Below, piece by piece: positions 16,997-26,185 of a stretch of DNA of 64,000 nt. The notes under the pieces were generated by a model that did no database searches, was not told the origin of the DNA, and saw nothing but the letters and a program-made list of their open reading frames with translations. The stretch is from Bacillota bacterium (GTDB lineage: Bacteria; Bacillota; Clostridia; Lachnospirales; Lachnospiraceae): NCBI GenBank assembly GCA_902363515.1, contig CABJAN010000004.1:62001-126000 (forward strand), written 5' to 3'. How positions within the stretch are numbered: the first letter of the stretch is position 1; each line of letters begins with the position of its first letter. Made by a program: the position numbers and the translations under genes.

Positions 16997-17902
16997 ATGA
17001 AAACAGCCGTGAGAAACAATAAGGTGAAAAAATCAAAGGAAGATAAAATTTTTGATTTTATTTTGTACGGGATTGCAGCCATACTGATTGTCGTTGCCCT
17101 TTATCCCATGTATTTTATTGTGATTGCATCGATTAGCAATCCCAATCTGGTTTCCAACGGAGAAATTTTATTTTTGCCAAAAGGAATTAACTTTAAAGCT
17201 TATGAACAGCTTGCCAGTTATTCTCAGCTTTGGACAGGATATAAAAACACGATTTTGTATGTGATTTTTGGAACTATTTTTACTTTAGTTGTAAATATTC
17301 CGGCAGCCTATGCGCTGTCAAGAAGAAAACTGTATGGACGGAAAGCGCTGACGATTTTTTATCTGATTCCCATGTTTTTTACTGGTGGTCTGATTCCTAC
17401 CTATCTGGCAGTACAGCAGTTTCATTTACTGGATACTTTTTGGGTCATGGTTCTTCCGTTTTCGGTTGTTACTTATTATATTATTGTAGGTAGAACTTTT
17501 TTTGCAAACAGCATTCCAGAAGAACTGTGGGAAGCGGCTCAGTTGGATGGATGTGGGTATATGGGATTCTTTTTCAGAATCGTATTGCCTTTATCTAAGG
17601 CGGTTATTGCAGTCATTGCTCTTTGGGCAGCTGTTGGACAGTGGAATTCCTATTTTAATGCATTGATTTATTTACGTGATCCGGAACTTCAGCCTTTGCA
17701 GATTATTTTGAGGAATATTTTAATTAGTAATCAAACCATTAGTTCTATGACAACAGGAGCGGCTGCAGCAGAAGCAAAACAAATGGCAGATTTAATAAAA
17801 TATGCAGTGATTGTTGTGTCATCTGCACCTATTATGTGCTTGTATCCATTTGTTCAGAAACATTTTAATCAGGGTGTTATGCTTGGTTCTTTGAAGGGAT
17901 AA
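16997..17902 (+). CDS. Carbohydrate ABC transporter permease (YtcP-like)
   Basis: A 301-residue inner-membrane permease, partner of the preceding gene. The EAA loop is LWEAAQLDGCGYMGFFFRIVLPLSKAVIA. It also has the family blocks YALSRRKLYGRKALTIFYLIPMFFTGG and the C-terminal YPFVQKHFNQGVMLGSLKG. It starts 15 bases after its partner with AGGGGGGAAGG upstream. The pair forms the membrane channel of the importer. Confidence 0.93.
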   Translation: MKTAVRNNKVKKSKEDKIFDFILYGIAAILIVVALYPMYFIVIASISNPNLVSNGEILFLPKGINFKAYEQLASYSQLWTGYKNTILYVIFGTIFTLVVNIPAAYALSRRKLYGRKALTIFYLIPMFFTGGLIPTYLAVQQFHLLDTFWVMVLPFSVVTYYIIVGRTFFANSIPEELWEAAQLDGCGYMGFFFRIVLPLSKAVIAVIALWAAVGQWNSYFNALIYLRDPELQPLQIILRNILISNQTISSMTTGAAAAEAKQMADLIKYAVIVVSSAPIMCLYPFVQKHFNQGVMLGSLKG

Positions 17903-17944
17903 GAACAAGGCAAAAAATAAACAACACGAAAGGAGATTTTAAAC

Positions 17945-19576
17945 ATGAGAAAGAAGAATTTTAGAAAGGGTGTGAGCCTGGTACTGGTAGCCTCCATGTC
18001 AGCAGCTATGCTGGCTGGATGCGGCGGTCAGGAAGAAGAAGGAAAAAAAGAGGCACAAGGTGGTAAAAATGATGTTCCAACTTACACGGTTGCTACAGTA
18101 CGTTGGACAGATGCCTGGCCTACGGATTTCTTAGAAAGTGGTGTTATGAAAGAATTAGAAGAAAAGCATGGCATTAATATTGAATGGCAGATTTATTACA
18201 ATTCTGACTGGTCAGAACAGAAATCCCTGCTTTTAGCTTCCGGAGATTTGCCGGACGCATTTTTAGGCTCTATTTCTTTAAATGCCACAGATGTTGCACA
18301 GAATAAATCCAGCTTTTTAGAGCTTACTGATTATATCAATGAAGAAACCATGCCAAATCTGGTAAGTGTATTTGAGAAAGACCCGGAAATGAAAGCGATT
18401 GCAACAGACCGCGATGGAAAGATTTACAGTTTGCCAAAGAAACTTCCTCTTCGCCCGGAAGTTTGTGGAAATCCTCTTTATATTAATAAGGAATGGCTGG
18501 ATAATTTAGGTCTTGACGTACCAAAGACTTATAAAGAACTGGAAACTGTTTTGGAAAAGTTTATTACAGAAGATGCGGACAAGGACGGAGATCCAAACAA
18601 TGAAATTGGTTTTTCTAATTCCGCAAGTACTGCTTTGCTAAGTGGAGATTTAAGAACAATTCTGGCTCCTTTTGGTACTATGGTAAGTCGAGATAATAAC
18701 TATATGGGCTTAAACGGAGAAGGAAAACCAGTGTTTATGCCTATGGAGGAAAATTACAAAGAAGCCGTTAAGTGGATGCACGGATTATGGGAAAAGGGAA
18801 TCCTGGATCCGGAATATTTCACTCAGGATTCTTCCATGTTTACTTCTAAAAAACAGGCTGACGGTGGTTCTAAAGTTGGTTTGATTCATGGCTGGACAGC
18901 AGATGCGGAAGCTGGCGTCAATGCGTCTCAGTTTGTGCCATTGGAAGCTCTGGAAGGATATGATGGAAATCATTATATTGAAAATGCATCCAATTTCCTG
19001 GATATTTCAGACAGAGAACTTCTGATTACGAAAGAGTGTAAAGAGCCAGAAAAACTTTTGCAGTGGGCAGATGATTTCTATGATGATCTGACTTCCATGC
19101 AGACTTTCTATGGTTCCATTTCAGATGGCTGCATTACAGATAATGGGGATGGCACTTATGATGTCAATGAACCAGAAGACGGTAGTTCTTTAGATACCTC
19201 TGCCTGGTCAAATTCTTTAAGAGACTTCGGACCAAAATATATGAATCCGGAATTTTATGATAAAATTCATATACCGGAAAATCAGGGAGACGGCATTAAA
19301 TTAAAAGAAGATGAGCTGAATGCGAAATATGTAACAACAGATAAAAATGTAGGATTTCCAATGGTTCAGTATACGGAAGATGAACTGGCACAGCTTACTA
19401 CACTTGGAACGGATATTTATAAATATTGTGAAGCGCAGTATGCACATTGGGTTGTAGATGGCGGAATTGAAGAAGAATGGGATTCTTATCTGAAGCAGTT
19501 AAAAGATATGGGTGTAGAAGAATTAGTAAAAATTCAGGAAACAGCATATGAAGCTTATCAGGAAAATATGAAATAA
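17945..19576 (+). CDS. Sugar-binding lipoprotein of the ABC transporter
   Basis: A 543-residue extracellular solute-binding protein. The N-terminus is a lipoprotein signal ending AAMLAGC (acylated Cys about residue 26), then a polar linker and a large type-1 binding fold beginning YTVATVRWTDAW. Its size fits the LplA/YtcQ group that serves LplB/YtcP permeases and binds larger oligosaccharides. DADKDGDPNNEIGF looks like a calcium-binding loop. AAAGGAG precedes the start. A hairpin follows the gene. Confidence 0.92.
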   Translation: MRKKNFRKGVSLVLVASMSAAMLAGCGGQEEEGKKEAQGGKNDVPTYTVATVRWTDAWPTDFLESGVMKELEEKHGINIEWQIYYNSDWSEQKSLLLASGDLPDAFLGSISLNATDVAQNKSSFLELTDYINEETMPNLVSVFEKDPEMKAIATDRDGKIYSLPKKLPLRPEVCGNPLYINKEWLDNLGLDVPKTYKELETVLEKFITEDADKDGDPNNEIGFSNSASTALLSGDLRTILAPFGTMVSRDNNYMGLNGEGKPVFMPMEENYKEAVKWMHGLWEKGILDPEYFTQDSSMFTSKKQADGGSKVGLIHGWTADAEAGVNASQFVPLEALEGYDGNHYIENASNFLDISDRELLITKECKEPEKLLQWADDFYDDLTSMQTFYGSISDGCITDNGDGTYDVNEPEDGSSLDTSAWSNSLRDFGPKYMNPEFYDKIHIPENQGDGIKLKEDELNAKYVTTDKNVGFPMVQYTEDELAQLTTLGTDIYKYCEAQYAHWVVDGGIEEEWDSYLKQLKDMGVEELVKIQETAYEAYQENMK

Positions 19577-19592
19577 AAGGACAAAAGGATAG

Positions 19593-19643
19593 AAAGCTGC
19601 TGTGAAACAAGGAGGAAAAAGAATGGTTTTGCAGCAGCTTTTT
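19593..19643 (+). terminator. Terminator or attenuator between the binding-protein and GH31 genes
   Basis: AAAGCTGCTGTGAAAC (19593-19608) pairs over 16 positions, including two wobble pairs, with GTTTTGCAGCAGCTTT (19626-19641). A T run follows, ending at 19643. The 17-base loop contains AAGGAGG. It probably lowers expression of GH31 and the kinase relative to the binding protein. Confidence 0.75.
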
Positions 19644-19661
19644 CCATAGGAGGACAGAGAT

Positions 19662-21704
19662 ATGTTTCAAGAGAAAAACGGAAAATTATATTATATTTGT
19701 GACGGAGAGCAGGTTTGCATAGAAGCCTGGGGAGACAACGCTTTACGGGTCAGAGGAACAAGAAACCGGCGGTTTACAGAGCATGACTGGGCTTTGGATA
19801 TTCCAAACGGGAAGGAAGCCTGTGTTCGGATTTTTGAGGATCAGGATGCAAATGGTACAGCCTATGCCAATATGTATATGGGTGAAGATAAATCATATGG
19901 AGAGATTCAAAACGGAAGGCTGAAAGCTAGTATCAATGCTAATGGCGTTGTGACTTTTTATAAAGAAAGTGGAGAGATTTTGTTAAAAGAAAATTGGCGG
20001 CGTTTACAGGATGAAATCAGTGCACCTTTGAATATTTATGGCAGGGAATACGTTCCACAGGAGGGAGAAAATTATAAAATTTCTTTACGTTTTTTAGCAA
20101 ATGATCAGGAAAAAATTTATGGTATGGGACAATATCAGCAGACACAGATGAATATGAAAGGGTGTATGCTGGAACTGGCACAAAGGAACTCCCAAGTCAG
20201 TGTTCCATTTTATATTTCCAGTCTGGGATATGGATTTTTATGGAATAATCCAGCCGTTGGAAGCGTCTTCTTTGGTATGAATGGAACAGAGTGGAGAGCA
20301 GAGTCCACAAAGCAAATTGATTATCTGGTAATTGCAGGAGACACACCTGCTGAAATCGAAGAAAATTATATGGAACTTACAGGAAAAGCTCCTCTGATGC
20401 CGGAATATGGACTGGGCTTTTGGCAGTGTAAATTGCGTTATAGAACTCAGGAAGAACTTTTGCAGGTGGCAAGAAGATATTATCAGGAAAAGATTCCGGT
20501 AGATGTTATCATTGCTGATTTCTTTCATTGGACCCAGGAAGGGGATTTTCGATTTGATCCCAAGTATTGGCCGGACGTACCTGCTATGTGCAAAGAACTT
20601 GAAGAAATGGGTATGAAGCTTATGGTTTCTGTATGGCCCACCGTAGATTACCGTTCTGAAAACTTTGCTGAAATGAAAGAAAAGGGATATCTGATACAGT
20701 GTGAGAAAGGTGTCCGTATTTCCATGTTATGTGGAGGAAATGAAGTCTTTTTTGATGCTACCAATCCAGAAGCCAGAAGGTTTGTATGGGATAAGATTAA
20801 AAAGAATTATTGGGAAAAGGGAGCAAAATTGTTCTGGCTGGATGTGGCAGAACCAGAATATACCACGTATCAGTTTGACAATTACCGGTATTATCTGGGG
20901 ACGAATCTGGAAGTGGGAAACAGCTATCCGAAATTCTATACACAGGGTTTTTTTGAAGGAATGACAGAAGAAGGGGATCAGCAGCCGGTGAATCTGGTAC
21001 GATCTGCATGGGCAGGAAGCGCCAGATATGGGGCGCTGGTATGGTCTGGAGATATTGTGAGTAGTTTTGAATGCTTTAACCGCCAGGTGCGTGCAGGTTT
21101 GTCTATGGCTATTGCAGGAATTCCATGGTGGACAACTGATATTGGAGGATTTCATGGTGCAAGAGGAGATGATCCGGAATTTCGTGAATTATTTTTACGC
21201 TGGTTTGCCTATGGATGTTTTTCTCCTGTTATGCGTCTTCACGGAAATCGAAATCCACAGCTTGATTTTGAAGGGGAGGCTATTGGTTCAGGTAGTCCCA
21301 ATGAAATCTGGAGTTTTGGAGAGGAAGTTTTTCAAATCTGTAAAAAATATATTGCGCTTCGGGAGCATATGCGTCCATATATGAGAGAACAAATGCGTCT
21401 GGTACATGAAAAAGGAACACCAGTGATGCGTCCATATTTTTATGATTACCCGGAAGATAAAAAGGCATGGGAGGTAGAAGATTCCTATTTGTTTGGAACG
21501 GATTTCCTGGTGGCGCCTGTGTTGGAAGCTGGAGCCAGGGAAAGAGAAGTGTATTTGCCAAAAGGAGAAGTATGGATTGATGTATGGACAGGAGAAGAAA
21601 GGAACGGAGGAGAAACCATAACCGTGTCAGCACCTTTGGAAAAAATTCCGGTGTTTGCAAAAAAAGAAAGCGAATATTTGGAAATATTTGACAACTTTTC
21701 TTGA
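19662..21704 (+). CDS. Glycoside hydrolase family 31 (alpha-xylosidase/alpha-glucosidase-like)
   Basis: A 680-residue cytoplasmic GH31 enzyme with no signal peptide. An N-terminal beta-sandwich leads into the TIM barrel (PLMPEYGLGFWQCKLRYRTQ, about residue 245 on). The nucleophile Asp394 is in WLDVAEPE, and the acid/base Asp464 is in WSGDIVSSF; RLHGNRNP also fits the family. It would remove terminal alpha-linked glucose or xylose from imported oligosaccharides. The substrate is not certain, although its overall look is closer to alpha-xylosidases. It sits between the binding protein and the sensor kinase. The ATG follows AGGAGGACAG. Confidence 0.9.
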   Translation: MFQEKNGKLYYICDGEQVCIEAWGDNALRVRGTRNRRFTEHDWALDIPNGKEACVRIFEDQDANGTAYANMYMGEDKSYGEIQNGRLKASINANGVVTFYKESGEILLKENWRRLQDEISAPLNIYGREYVPQEGENYKISLRFLANDQEKIYGMGQYQQTQMNMKGCMLELAQRNSQVSVPFYISSLGYGFLWNNPAVGSVFFGMNGTEWRAESTKQIDYLVIAGDTPAEIEENYMELTGKAPLMPEYGLGFWQCKLRYRTQEELLQVARRYYQEKIPVDVIIADFFHWTQEGDFRFDPKYWPDVPAMCKELEEMGMKLMVSVWPTVDYRSENFAEMKEKGYLIQCEKGVRISMLCGGNEVFFDATNPEARRFVWDKIKKNYWEKGAKLFWLDVAEPEYTTYQFDNYRYYLGTNLEVGNSYPKFYTQGFFEGMTEEGDQQPVNLVRSAWAGSARYGALVWSGDIVSSFECFNRQVRAGLSMAIAGIPWWTTDIGGFHGARGDDPEFRELFLRWFAYGCFSPVMRLHGNRNPQLDFEGEAIGSGSPNEIWSFGEEVFQICKKYIALREHMRPYMREQMRLVHEKGTPVMRPYFYDYPEDKKAWEVEDSYLFGTDFLVAPVLEAGAREREVYLPKGEVWIDVWTGEERNGGETITVSAPLEKIPVFAKKESEYLEIFDNFS

Positions 21705-21759
21705 ATTTTTTATGATAGAAAATAAATAGGCGAGTTTTAGCAGAGCAGGAGGAAAAGAA

Positions 21760-23478
21760 ATGTACCGGCAAAAAGAGAAAAAACGGAAGAGAAAAGCAGA
21801 AAAACTCCGTACCTTGGGATTAAAGGTACTGATTCCGGTATTTGCGGTGCTTTTGGGACTTTTGCTCTGCCTTTTTGTAGGGATGAGGGAAACCAGAAAA
21901 CTTGCAGAACAATATACAGAGGATACAGCTGGCTTATATGTAGAGCAGATTAACCGGGATATTTTTCAGATTAACAATGAGCTGATACAAGTCCTGGGGA
22001 AAAGTGGGATTCAGGAGATTCCGGATACGCTGGAGGCTTCAGAACAGAAATATTATGACCTTTTAAGAGATATCAGAGAGCAAAACAGATTGTTAAAAAT
22101 TCGTTACAAAGAAGTACAAAACTTTTTTGTGTATGCAGAGAAAGCAGATGTACTCATAGGAGATGAAGGGACTGTTTTTTCACAGAGTTATGTAGAAGGT
22201 TTTTTGAAGGACCTTAGAGGATTTGCCAGAAAAGCGGCAACTCAGAGTTATGGCGTGACTTCCTGGGAGTTTCTGGAAACAGACGGTGAGACTTATATTG
22301 TAGGGTGGTATACAAAGGCGGGAAATGTCATAGGATGCCTGATGAATACGGAAAAAATCTTTTCACTGCTAAAGGAAATGACCCAGCGTTATGAAGTTAT
22401 TCCGTTTCTTGAGAAGGAAGACGGGACGCTGATTTACCCGAAAGATTTTGCTGAAAGAAAAAAAGAAATGAGTCAGGCAGAGAGAAAAGGCGGAAACTTT
22501 TACAAGTATCAACTGGGAACGATTGGAAAGATGTGTGTGTATGTGCTTCCAAACGGAGGAATTCTGGAAACTATTCTGGAAATGCAGACGGTTTTGGTTG
22601 TGCTGATTACTGTTTTGTTTGGTATTTGTATTTTTCTTGCAGTGAGGTATTATTATCATCTTATGATTCCTCTGAAGGTATTTACAGAAGGGATTTCCAA
22701 CATGGAAGAGGAACAGTTTCTCCATGAAGATGGGAGAAATAACATTCTGGAATTAGAAGCGGTTAGTGATAAGTTTCGTTTGCTTTTAAGGAAAATACAG
22801 TCTTTAAAAATTGCAATCTATGAGAAAGAGCTGCAGGAAAAGCGGGCTGAACTGGAATATATGCAAGAGCAGATCCGTCCTCATTTTTTCCTGAACTGTT
22901 TAAGTTTGATTCATGGAATGGCGGATAAATCTGGAGAAACGGATATTACCTATATTACAAAAGTGCTTTCAGAATACATCCGATATAATTATCGAGAGTC
23001 TGGAAAAGAAAGGAAATTGGTAGAAGAAATTGAACATGTAAAGAAATATATGGAAATCCAGAGGCTGCGATATGGGGACAGTGCTTTTTGTTTTGAGGTG
23101 ATTTGCGAAGAGATAGGAGATGAAGTCCAGGTTCCATCTCTGGTTTTGCAGACTTTAGTAGAGAATGCGGTAGTACATGGTGTGACTTTGGATCATTTGG
23201 TAGAAATTTCTTTATATGTGACCATGGAAAGGTATCAGGATAAAAACTGGCTTTATATCTGCGTGTCTGATACAGGAAAGGGTTTTTCAGATGATATTTT
23301 AAAGGCATTGTCCGAAGATACGCCGATTATTTATGGAGGCAGGAAACATGTGGGATTGCAAAATGTGAAAAGACGTCTGGAACTTTTGTATGGACAAGAC
23401 GCAGAACTGTCTGTGCAAAATATGGGAGAACATTATGGGGCTGTGGTAGAAGTACGGATTTTGCAAAAAACACTTTGA
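21760..23478 (+). CDS. Sensor histidine kinase (YesM/LytS type)
   Basis: A 572-residue membrane kinase: TM1 at about residues 25-46, an extracellular sensor of about 220 residues, TM2 at about 272-295, a HAMP-like segment, and a His_kinase domain. The phosphorylation site is EQIRPHFFLNCLSLI with His375. The ATPase part has VLQTLVENAVVHGV (N box) and VSDTGKGFSDD (G1 box). It probably senses the transported sugar and signals to the AraC-type regulator at 14405-15913. The gene ends within a terminator. Confidence 0.92.
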   Translation: MYRQKEKKRKRKAEKLRTLGLKVLIPVFAVLLGLLLCLFVGMRETRKLAEQYTEDTAGLYVEQINRDIFQINNELIQVLGKSGIQEIPDTLEASEQKYYDLLRDIREQNRLLKIRYKEVQNFFVYAEKADVLIGDEGTVFSQSYVEGFLKDLRGFARKAATQSYGVTSWEFLETDGETYIVGWYTKAGNVIGCLMNTEKIFSLLKEMTQRYEVIPFLEKEDGTLIYPKDFAERKKEMSQAERKGGNFYKYQLGTIGKMCVYVLPNGGILETILEMQTVLVVLITVLFGICIFLAVRYYYHLMIPLKVFTEGISNMEEEQFLHEDGRNNILELEAVSDKFRLLLRKIQSLKIAIYEKELQEKRAELEYMQEQIRPHFFLNCLSLIHGMADKSGETDITYITKVLSEYIRYNYRESGKERKLVEEIEHVKKYMEIQRLRYGDSAFCFEVICEEIGDEVQVPSLVLQTLVENAVVHGVTLDHLVEISLYVTMERYQDKNWLYICVSDTGKGFSDDILKALSEDTPIIYGGRKHVGLQNVKRRLELLYGQDAELSVQNMGEHYGAVVEVRILQKTL

Positions 23479-23503
23479 GTGATGGGGACTCAAGGTGTTT
23501 TTT
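23469..23503 (+). terminator. Terminator at the end of the sugar-uptake locus
   Basis: AACACTTTGAGT (23469-23480) pairs fully (one G-U) with ACTCAAGGTGTT (23488-23499) around a 7-base loop, and a T run follows. Its first arm overlaps the last codons of the kinase gene. Confidence 0.9.
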
Positions 23504-23504
23504 C

Positions 23505-23532
23505 TTGACATTCTTTACTTTTTCTATATAAT
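23505..23532 (+). promoter_or_regulatory. Promoter of the PadR operon
   Basis: TTGACA (23505-23510), a 16-base spacer and TATAAT (23527-23532), directly after the terminator. Confidence 0.82.
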
Positions 23533-23537
23533 AATAC

Positions 23538-23550
23538 TTAGTAATACTAA
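23538..23550 (+). promoter_or_regulatory. Candidate PadR operator
   Basis: A perfect inverted repeat, TTAGT-AAT-ACTAA, lies just after the -10 box and about 24 bases before the PadR start. Autoregulation is inferred from position only. Confidence 0.55.
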
Positions 23551-23573
23551 ATATTATAAAAAGAGGATGACAT

Positions 23574-23918
23574 ATGGAAGAAAAATTTGCACAGCAGTTA
23601 AAAAAAGGGGCGCTGGACATGGTTGTTCTGAAATTGATTTCCAGAAAGCAGACTTATGGATATGAGCTTTTGCAGGAACTGGAGCAGCAGGGAGAAGGTT
23701 TTTTTCAGCTTAAGGAAGGAACTCTTTATCCCGTCTTGTACCGCCTGGAGGACAGCGGATTTATTCAGGCCTCCTGGAAAATGAGTGAAGGCAGGACAGC
23801 GCCTAAGAAGTATTATCAAATTACAGAAAAAGGGAAGCAGATGTATCAGGTATATGAAACTATCTGGAAAGACTTTCAGGCATGTGTAGAAAAATTGTGT
23901 GGGAGGGAAACGTTATGA
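23574..23918 (+). CDS. PadR-family transcriptional regulator
   Basis: A 114-residue winged-helix regulator of the small PadR (subfamily 2) type: KKGALDMVVLKLISRKQTYGYELLQEL, then LKEGTLYPVLYRLEDSGFI as the recognition helix, and RTAPKKYYQITEKGKQM as the wing. Small PadR proteins often pair with a HAAS or DUF1700 membrane protein, as here. Its stop overlaps the next start (ATGA), a sign of coupled translation. It has its own promoter. Confidence 0.95.
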   Translation: MEEKFAQQLKKGALDMVVLKLISRKQTYGYELLQELEQQGEGFFQLKEGTLYPVLYRLEDSGFIQASWKMSEGRTAPKKYYQITEKGKQMYQVYETIWKDFQACVEKLCGRETL

Positions 23919-24571
23919 CAGAAGAGCAGAAGAAAATTAAGAAATATGTCAATGCCATTGAGTGGCATTTAAAGGTGCCTCTGGAGATGAAGGCCAGAAT
24001 TAACAGCGATATTGGAACAGAGATTCATCTGCGCCTGGAAACAGGGAAAACCATAGATGAGGTGATGGCAGAGATAGGGACACCGAAAGAGGTGGCGCAG
24101 CGGTTTAACACAGAATTGAAAGAGCAGACCCTGAGAAAGCATCCGTTGAGGTTTTTGTTTTTGACGTTGGCAGTTCTTGTGGTAATAGGTACTGTGGCAG
24201 GAGGTATGAATCATTTTCCTTCTTTGGGCCAGGAGGAGATTTCTATGATTGGCGGCGTGGATGAACCGACTTCTGTATATGTGAAAGATGCTTTTGGGGG
24301 AAGGGAGATTGGATATTGGATATCCGGAATTGGGTTATGTTTAGGATGTATCGGGGCATATTTGCTACTTCTTTATGGAAAACAGGCTGCTCCCAAAGGA
24401 TGCAAAAGCGTTATGCTCTTGTCCGGAATTGGTTTTTTGATGAATTTTGTGATAGTGGGAATGTTACAATGGAAATTTTCTCCGGGGATTTCTATCATTG
24501 AGATAGCGCCAGGTTTTGTCTTGAATTTGGTGGTGTTTCTGATTGCTGCTTTGAGATTGAGAAATAGTTGA
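23915..24571 (+). CDS. HAAS-domain membrane protein, PadR partner
   Basis: The start at 23915 overlaps the PadR stop; it is preferred over the upstream in-frame ATG at 23882. The protein has 218 residues: an N-terminal HAAS-like (DUF1700) helical domain (about 1-75: KKYVNAIEWHLKVPLEMKARINSDI, TIDEVMAEIGTPKEVAQRFN) and about four transmembrane segments after residue 80. HAAS proteins are thought to bind their PadR partner at the membrane and relieve repression. The signal is unknown. Confidence 0.85.
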   Translation: MTEEQKKIKKYVNAIEWHLKVPLEMKARINSDIGTEIHLRLETGKTIDEVMAEIGTPKEVAQRFNTELKEQTLRKHPLRFLFLTLAVLVVIGTVAGGMNHFPSLGQEEISMIGGVDEPTSVYVKDAFGGREIGYWISGIGLCLGCIGAYLLLLYGKQAAPKGCKSVMLLSGIGFLMNFVIVGMLQWKFSPGISIIEIAPGFVLNLVVFLIAALRLRNS

Positions 24572-24596
24572 TAAAAGCAGAAACAGGGTGTATAAT
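24568..24596 (+). promoter_or_regulatory. Promoter of the HigB-HigA module
   Basis: TTGATA (24568-24573), a 17-base spacer and consensus TATAAT (24591-24596). The -35 box overlaps the stop codon of the HAAS gene. Confidence 0.82.
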
Positions 24597-24604
24597 AAAG
24601 AAAA

Positions 24605-24623
24605 AATTACTATTTTGGTAATT
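24605..24623 (+). promoter_or_regulatory. Candidate antitoxin operator
   Basis: The inverted repeat AATTAC-N7-GTAATT lies about 10 bases after the -10 box, where antitoxins of this class usually bind to repress their own operon. The palindrome AATTTAAATT overlaps its right end at 24620-24629. Confidence 0.55.
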
Positions 24624-24646
24624 TAAATTTAAAGCAAGGGAGGCCT

Positions 24647-25005
24647 ATGATATAGAGATTCAATATAAAGATAAAAAAGTTGAAAAACTTTGTACAGACT
24701 TAAAGAAGGCTAAGAAAGATTTGCCTGCTAATGTCGCAGAAAAGCTTCATGCACTTATCAACTTAATTGAAAGTGCAGATAATCTAAAAGATATAGATGA
24801 ATTGCAGATATATCATTTACATCCTTTGCAAGCCAAATGAGAAGGTCAGTATGCTTTAGATGTAGCTGGAAGAAGAGCAGGATATCGCTTAGTCATTATT
24901 CCACTGGATGCCAATGGAAATGAATGGAAAGAAAAAAATGTAAATATTGTTTATAAATCAACAGAGGTAATTATTGCGTGGGAGGTGTCTAATCACTATG
25001 AATAA
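24647..25005 (+). pseudogene. HigB/RelE-family toxin, disrupted
   Basis: A frame starting at 24652 reads IEIQYKDKKVEKLC and continues as a HigB-like (plasmid maintenance killer) toxin of about 115 residues. It has two defects. The well-placed ATG at 24647 (SD AAGGGAGG) is one base out of frame and would stop at once; adding one A after it would give MNIEIQYKDK. In addition TGA at 24838-24840 interrupts the frame in the middle, after HPLQAK and before EGQYALDVAGRRAGYRL. The final codons overlap the antitoxin start, the usual HigBA arrangement. The toxin is therefore almost certainly inactive. Confidence 0.82.
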
Positions 25006-26104
25006 AATTGAATATCAAGAGTTGATTGCATTCCATCCTGGCTATTATGTGAAGGATTATATTGATGAGCAGGGCATTACACAGGAAGAACTGGCAAAGC
25101 GTCTTCAAACGACTCCAAAGTATATCAGTGATTTGGTGAATGGCAGAATTAATTTGACTGACGAGATGGTATTAAAACTTTCTATTGTATTTGGAACATC
25201 AACAAAATTGTGGCTGAATTTAAATCAAAAATATATTGAAAAGAAATTAGAAATTGAGAAACGAATTCGAATAGATCAAGAATGTGAGCTTGCGAAGAAA
25301 CTTGATTATAAATTCTGGGTTGAGTTGGGATTAGTGAAAGCAACAAGGGCTACAACAGAAAAAGTACAGGAACTTCAAAGATACTTCAAAGTATCTTCAC
25401 TTAGTGTACTTAGCCAAAGAGATTTTCTTGTTCAGTATAGAACCAGTGTTTCGGAGGTGACAGACGTAAATGTAATTAATGCAAATGCCTGGGTACAAAC
25501 AGCTATTAATTTAGGTACACAAAGAAATGTAGAACCTTTCAATAAGAAAAAACTTTTAGAGGCTATTCCAGAAATTCGGGATATGACTGTGCAGAATCCT
25601 AAAGATTTTTATCCTAGATTAAAAGAACTATTGGCGAATTGTGGTGTGGTACTTGTATTGCTTCCAAATCTTAAAAATTGTGGTGTAAATGGTGCTGTAA
25701 AATGGCTGGGAAAGGAAAAAGTTGTTTTGGCACTAAATGATAGAAGGAAATATGCAGATACATTTTGGTTTGCGCTATTCCATGAGTTGGGGCATGTACT
25801 TCAACAGAGAATAAAGGTTTTGTTAGTCAGTGAAATTAAAAAAGCAGGATTGGAAACAGATGAACTTATTCAAAGGCTTGAAGCAGAAGCAGATACTTTT
25901 TCGCAGAATACATTAATTCCAAAAGCAGAATATGATGATTTTGTCATGATGTGTAACAGAAATTTTACAGCAGAAGCAATTAGAGGTTTTGCGGCCAAAA
26001 TAAATGTGTTACCAGGTATCGTTGTGGGAAGATTGCAGCATGATGGCTATTTGACGAATCAGACAACACTGAACAGTTTGAAAATAAAATATGTGATTGG
26101 ATAA
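24998..26104 (+). CDS. HigA-type antitoxin fused to ImmA/IrrE metallopeptidase domain
   Basis: The ATG at 24998 (GGAGGTG upstream) is chosen over a GTG-like start further up; it gives 368 residues. Residues about 1-80 are a HigA-type XRE helix-turn-helix (GITQEELAKRLQTTPKYISDLVNG). The C-terminal half is an ImmA/IrrE-type zinc metallopeptidase-like domain with HELGH at residues 262-266 and a glutamate-rich helix (RLEAEADTFSQ) that supplies a third ligand. It would bind the promoter of its own operon. Being intact while the toxin is ruined, it may now act only as a regulator. Confidence 0.9.
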   Translation: MNKIEYQELIAFHPGYYVKDYIDEQGITQEELAKRLQTTPKYISDLVNGRINLTDEMVLKLSIVFGTSTKLWLNLNQKYIEKKLEIEKRIRIDQECELAKKLDYKFWVELGLVKATRATTEKVQELQRYFKVSSLSVLSQRDFLVQYRTSVSEVTDVNVINANAWVQTAINLGTQRNVEPFNKKKLLEAIPEIRDMTVQNPKDFYPRLKELLANCGVVLVLLPNLKNCGVNGAVKWLGKEKVVLALNDRRKYADTFWFALFHELGHVLQQRIKVLLVSEIKKAGLETDELIQRLEAEADTFSQNTLIPKAEYDDFVMMCNRNFTAEAIRGFAAKINVLPGIVVGRLQHDGYLTNQTTLNSLKIKYVIG

Positions 26105-26185
26105 ATATTTAAGATATATACTTGTCTCTCCATTTGTGGTACAATAATAAACTACATTCTTGCTTTTGCAAAAAGGAGACTATCA

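Noticed and set aside
26122..26145. TTGTCT...TACAAT as a promoter for helD
   Set aside because: The spacer is only 12 bases and no better -35 was found.
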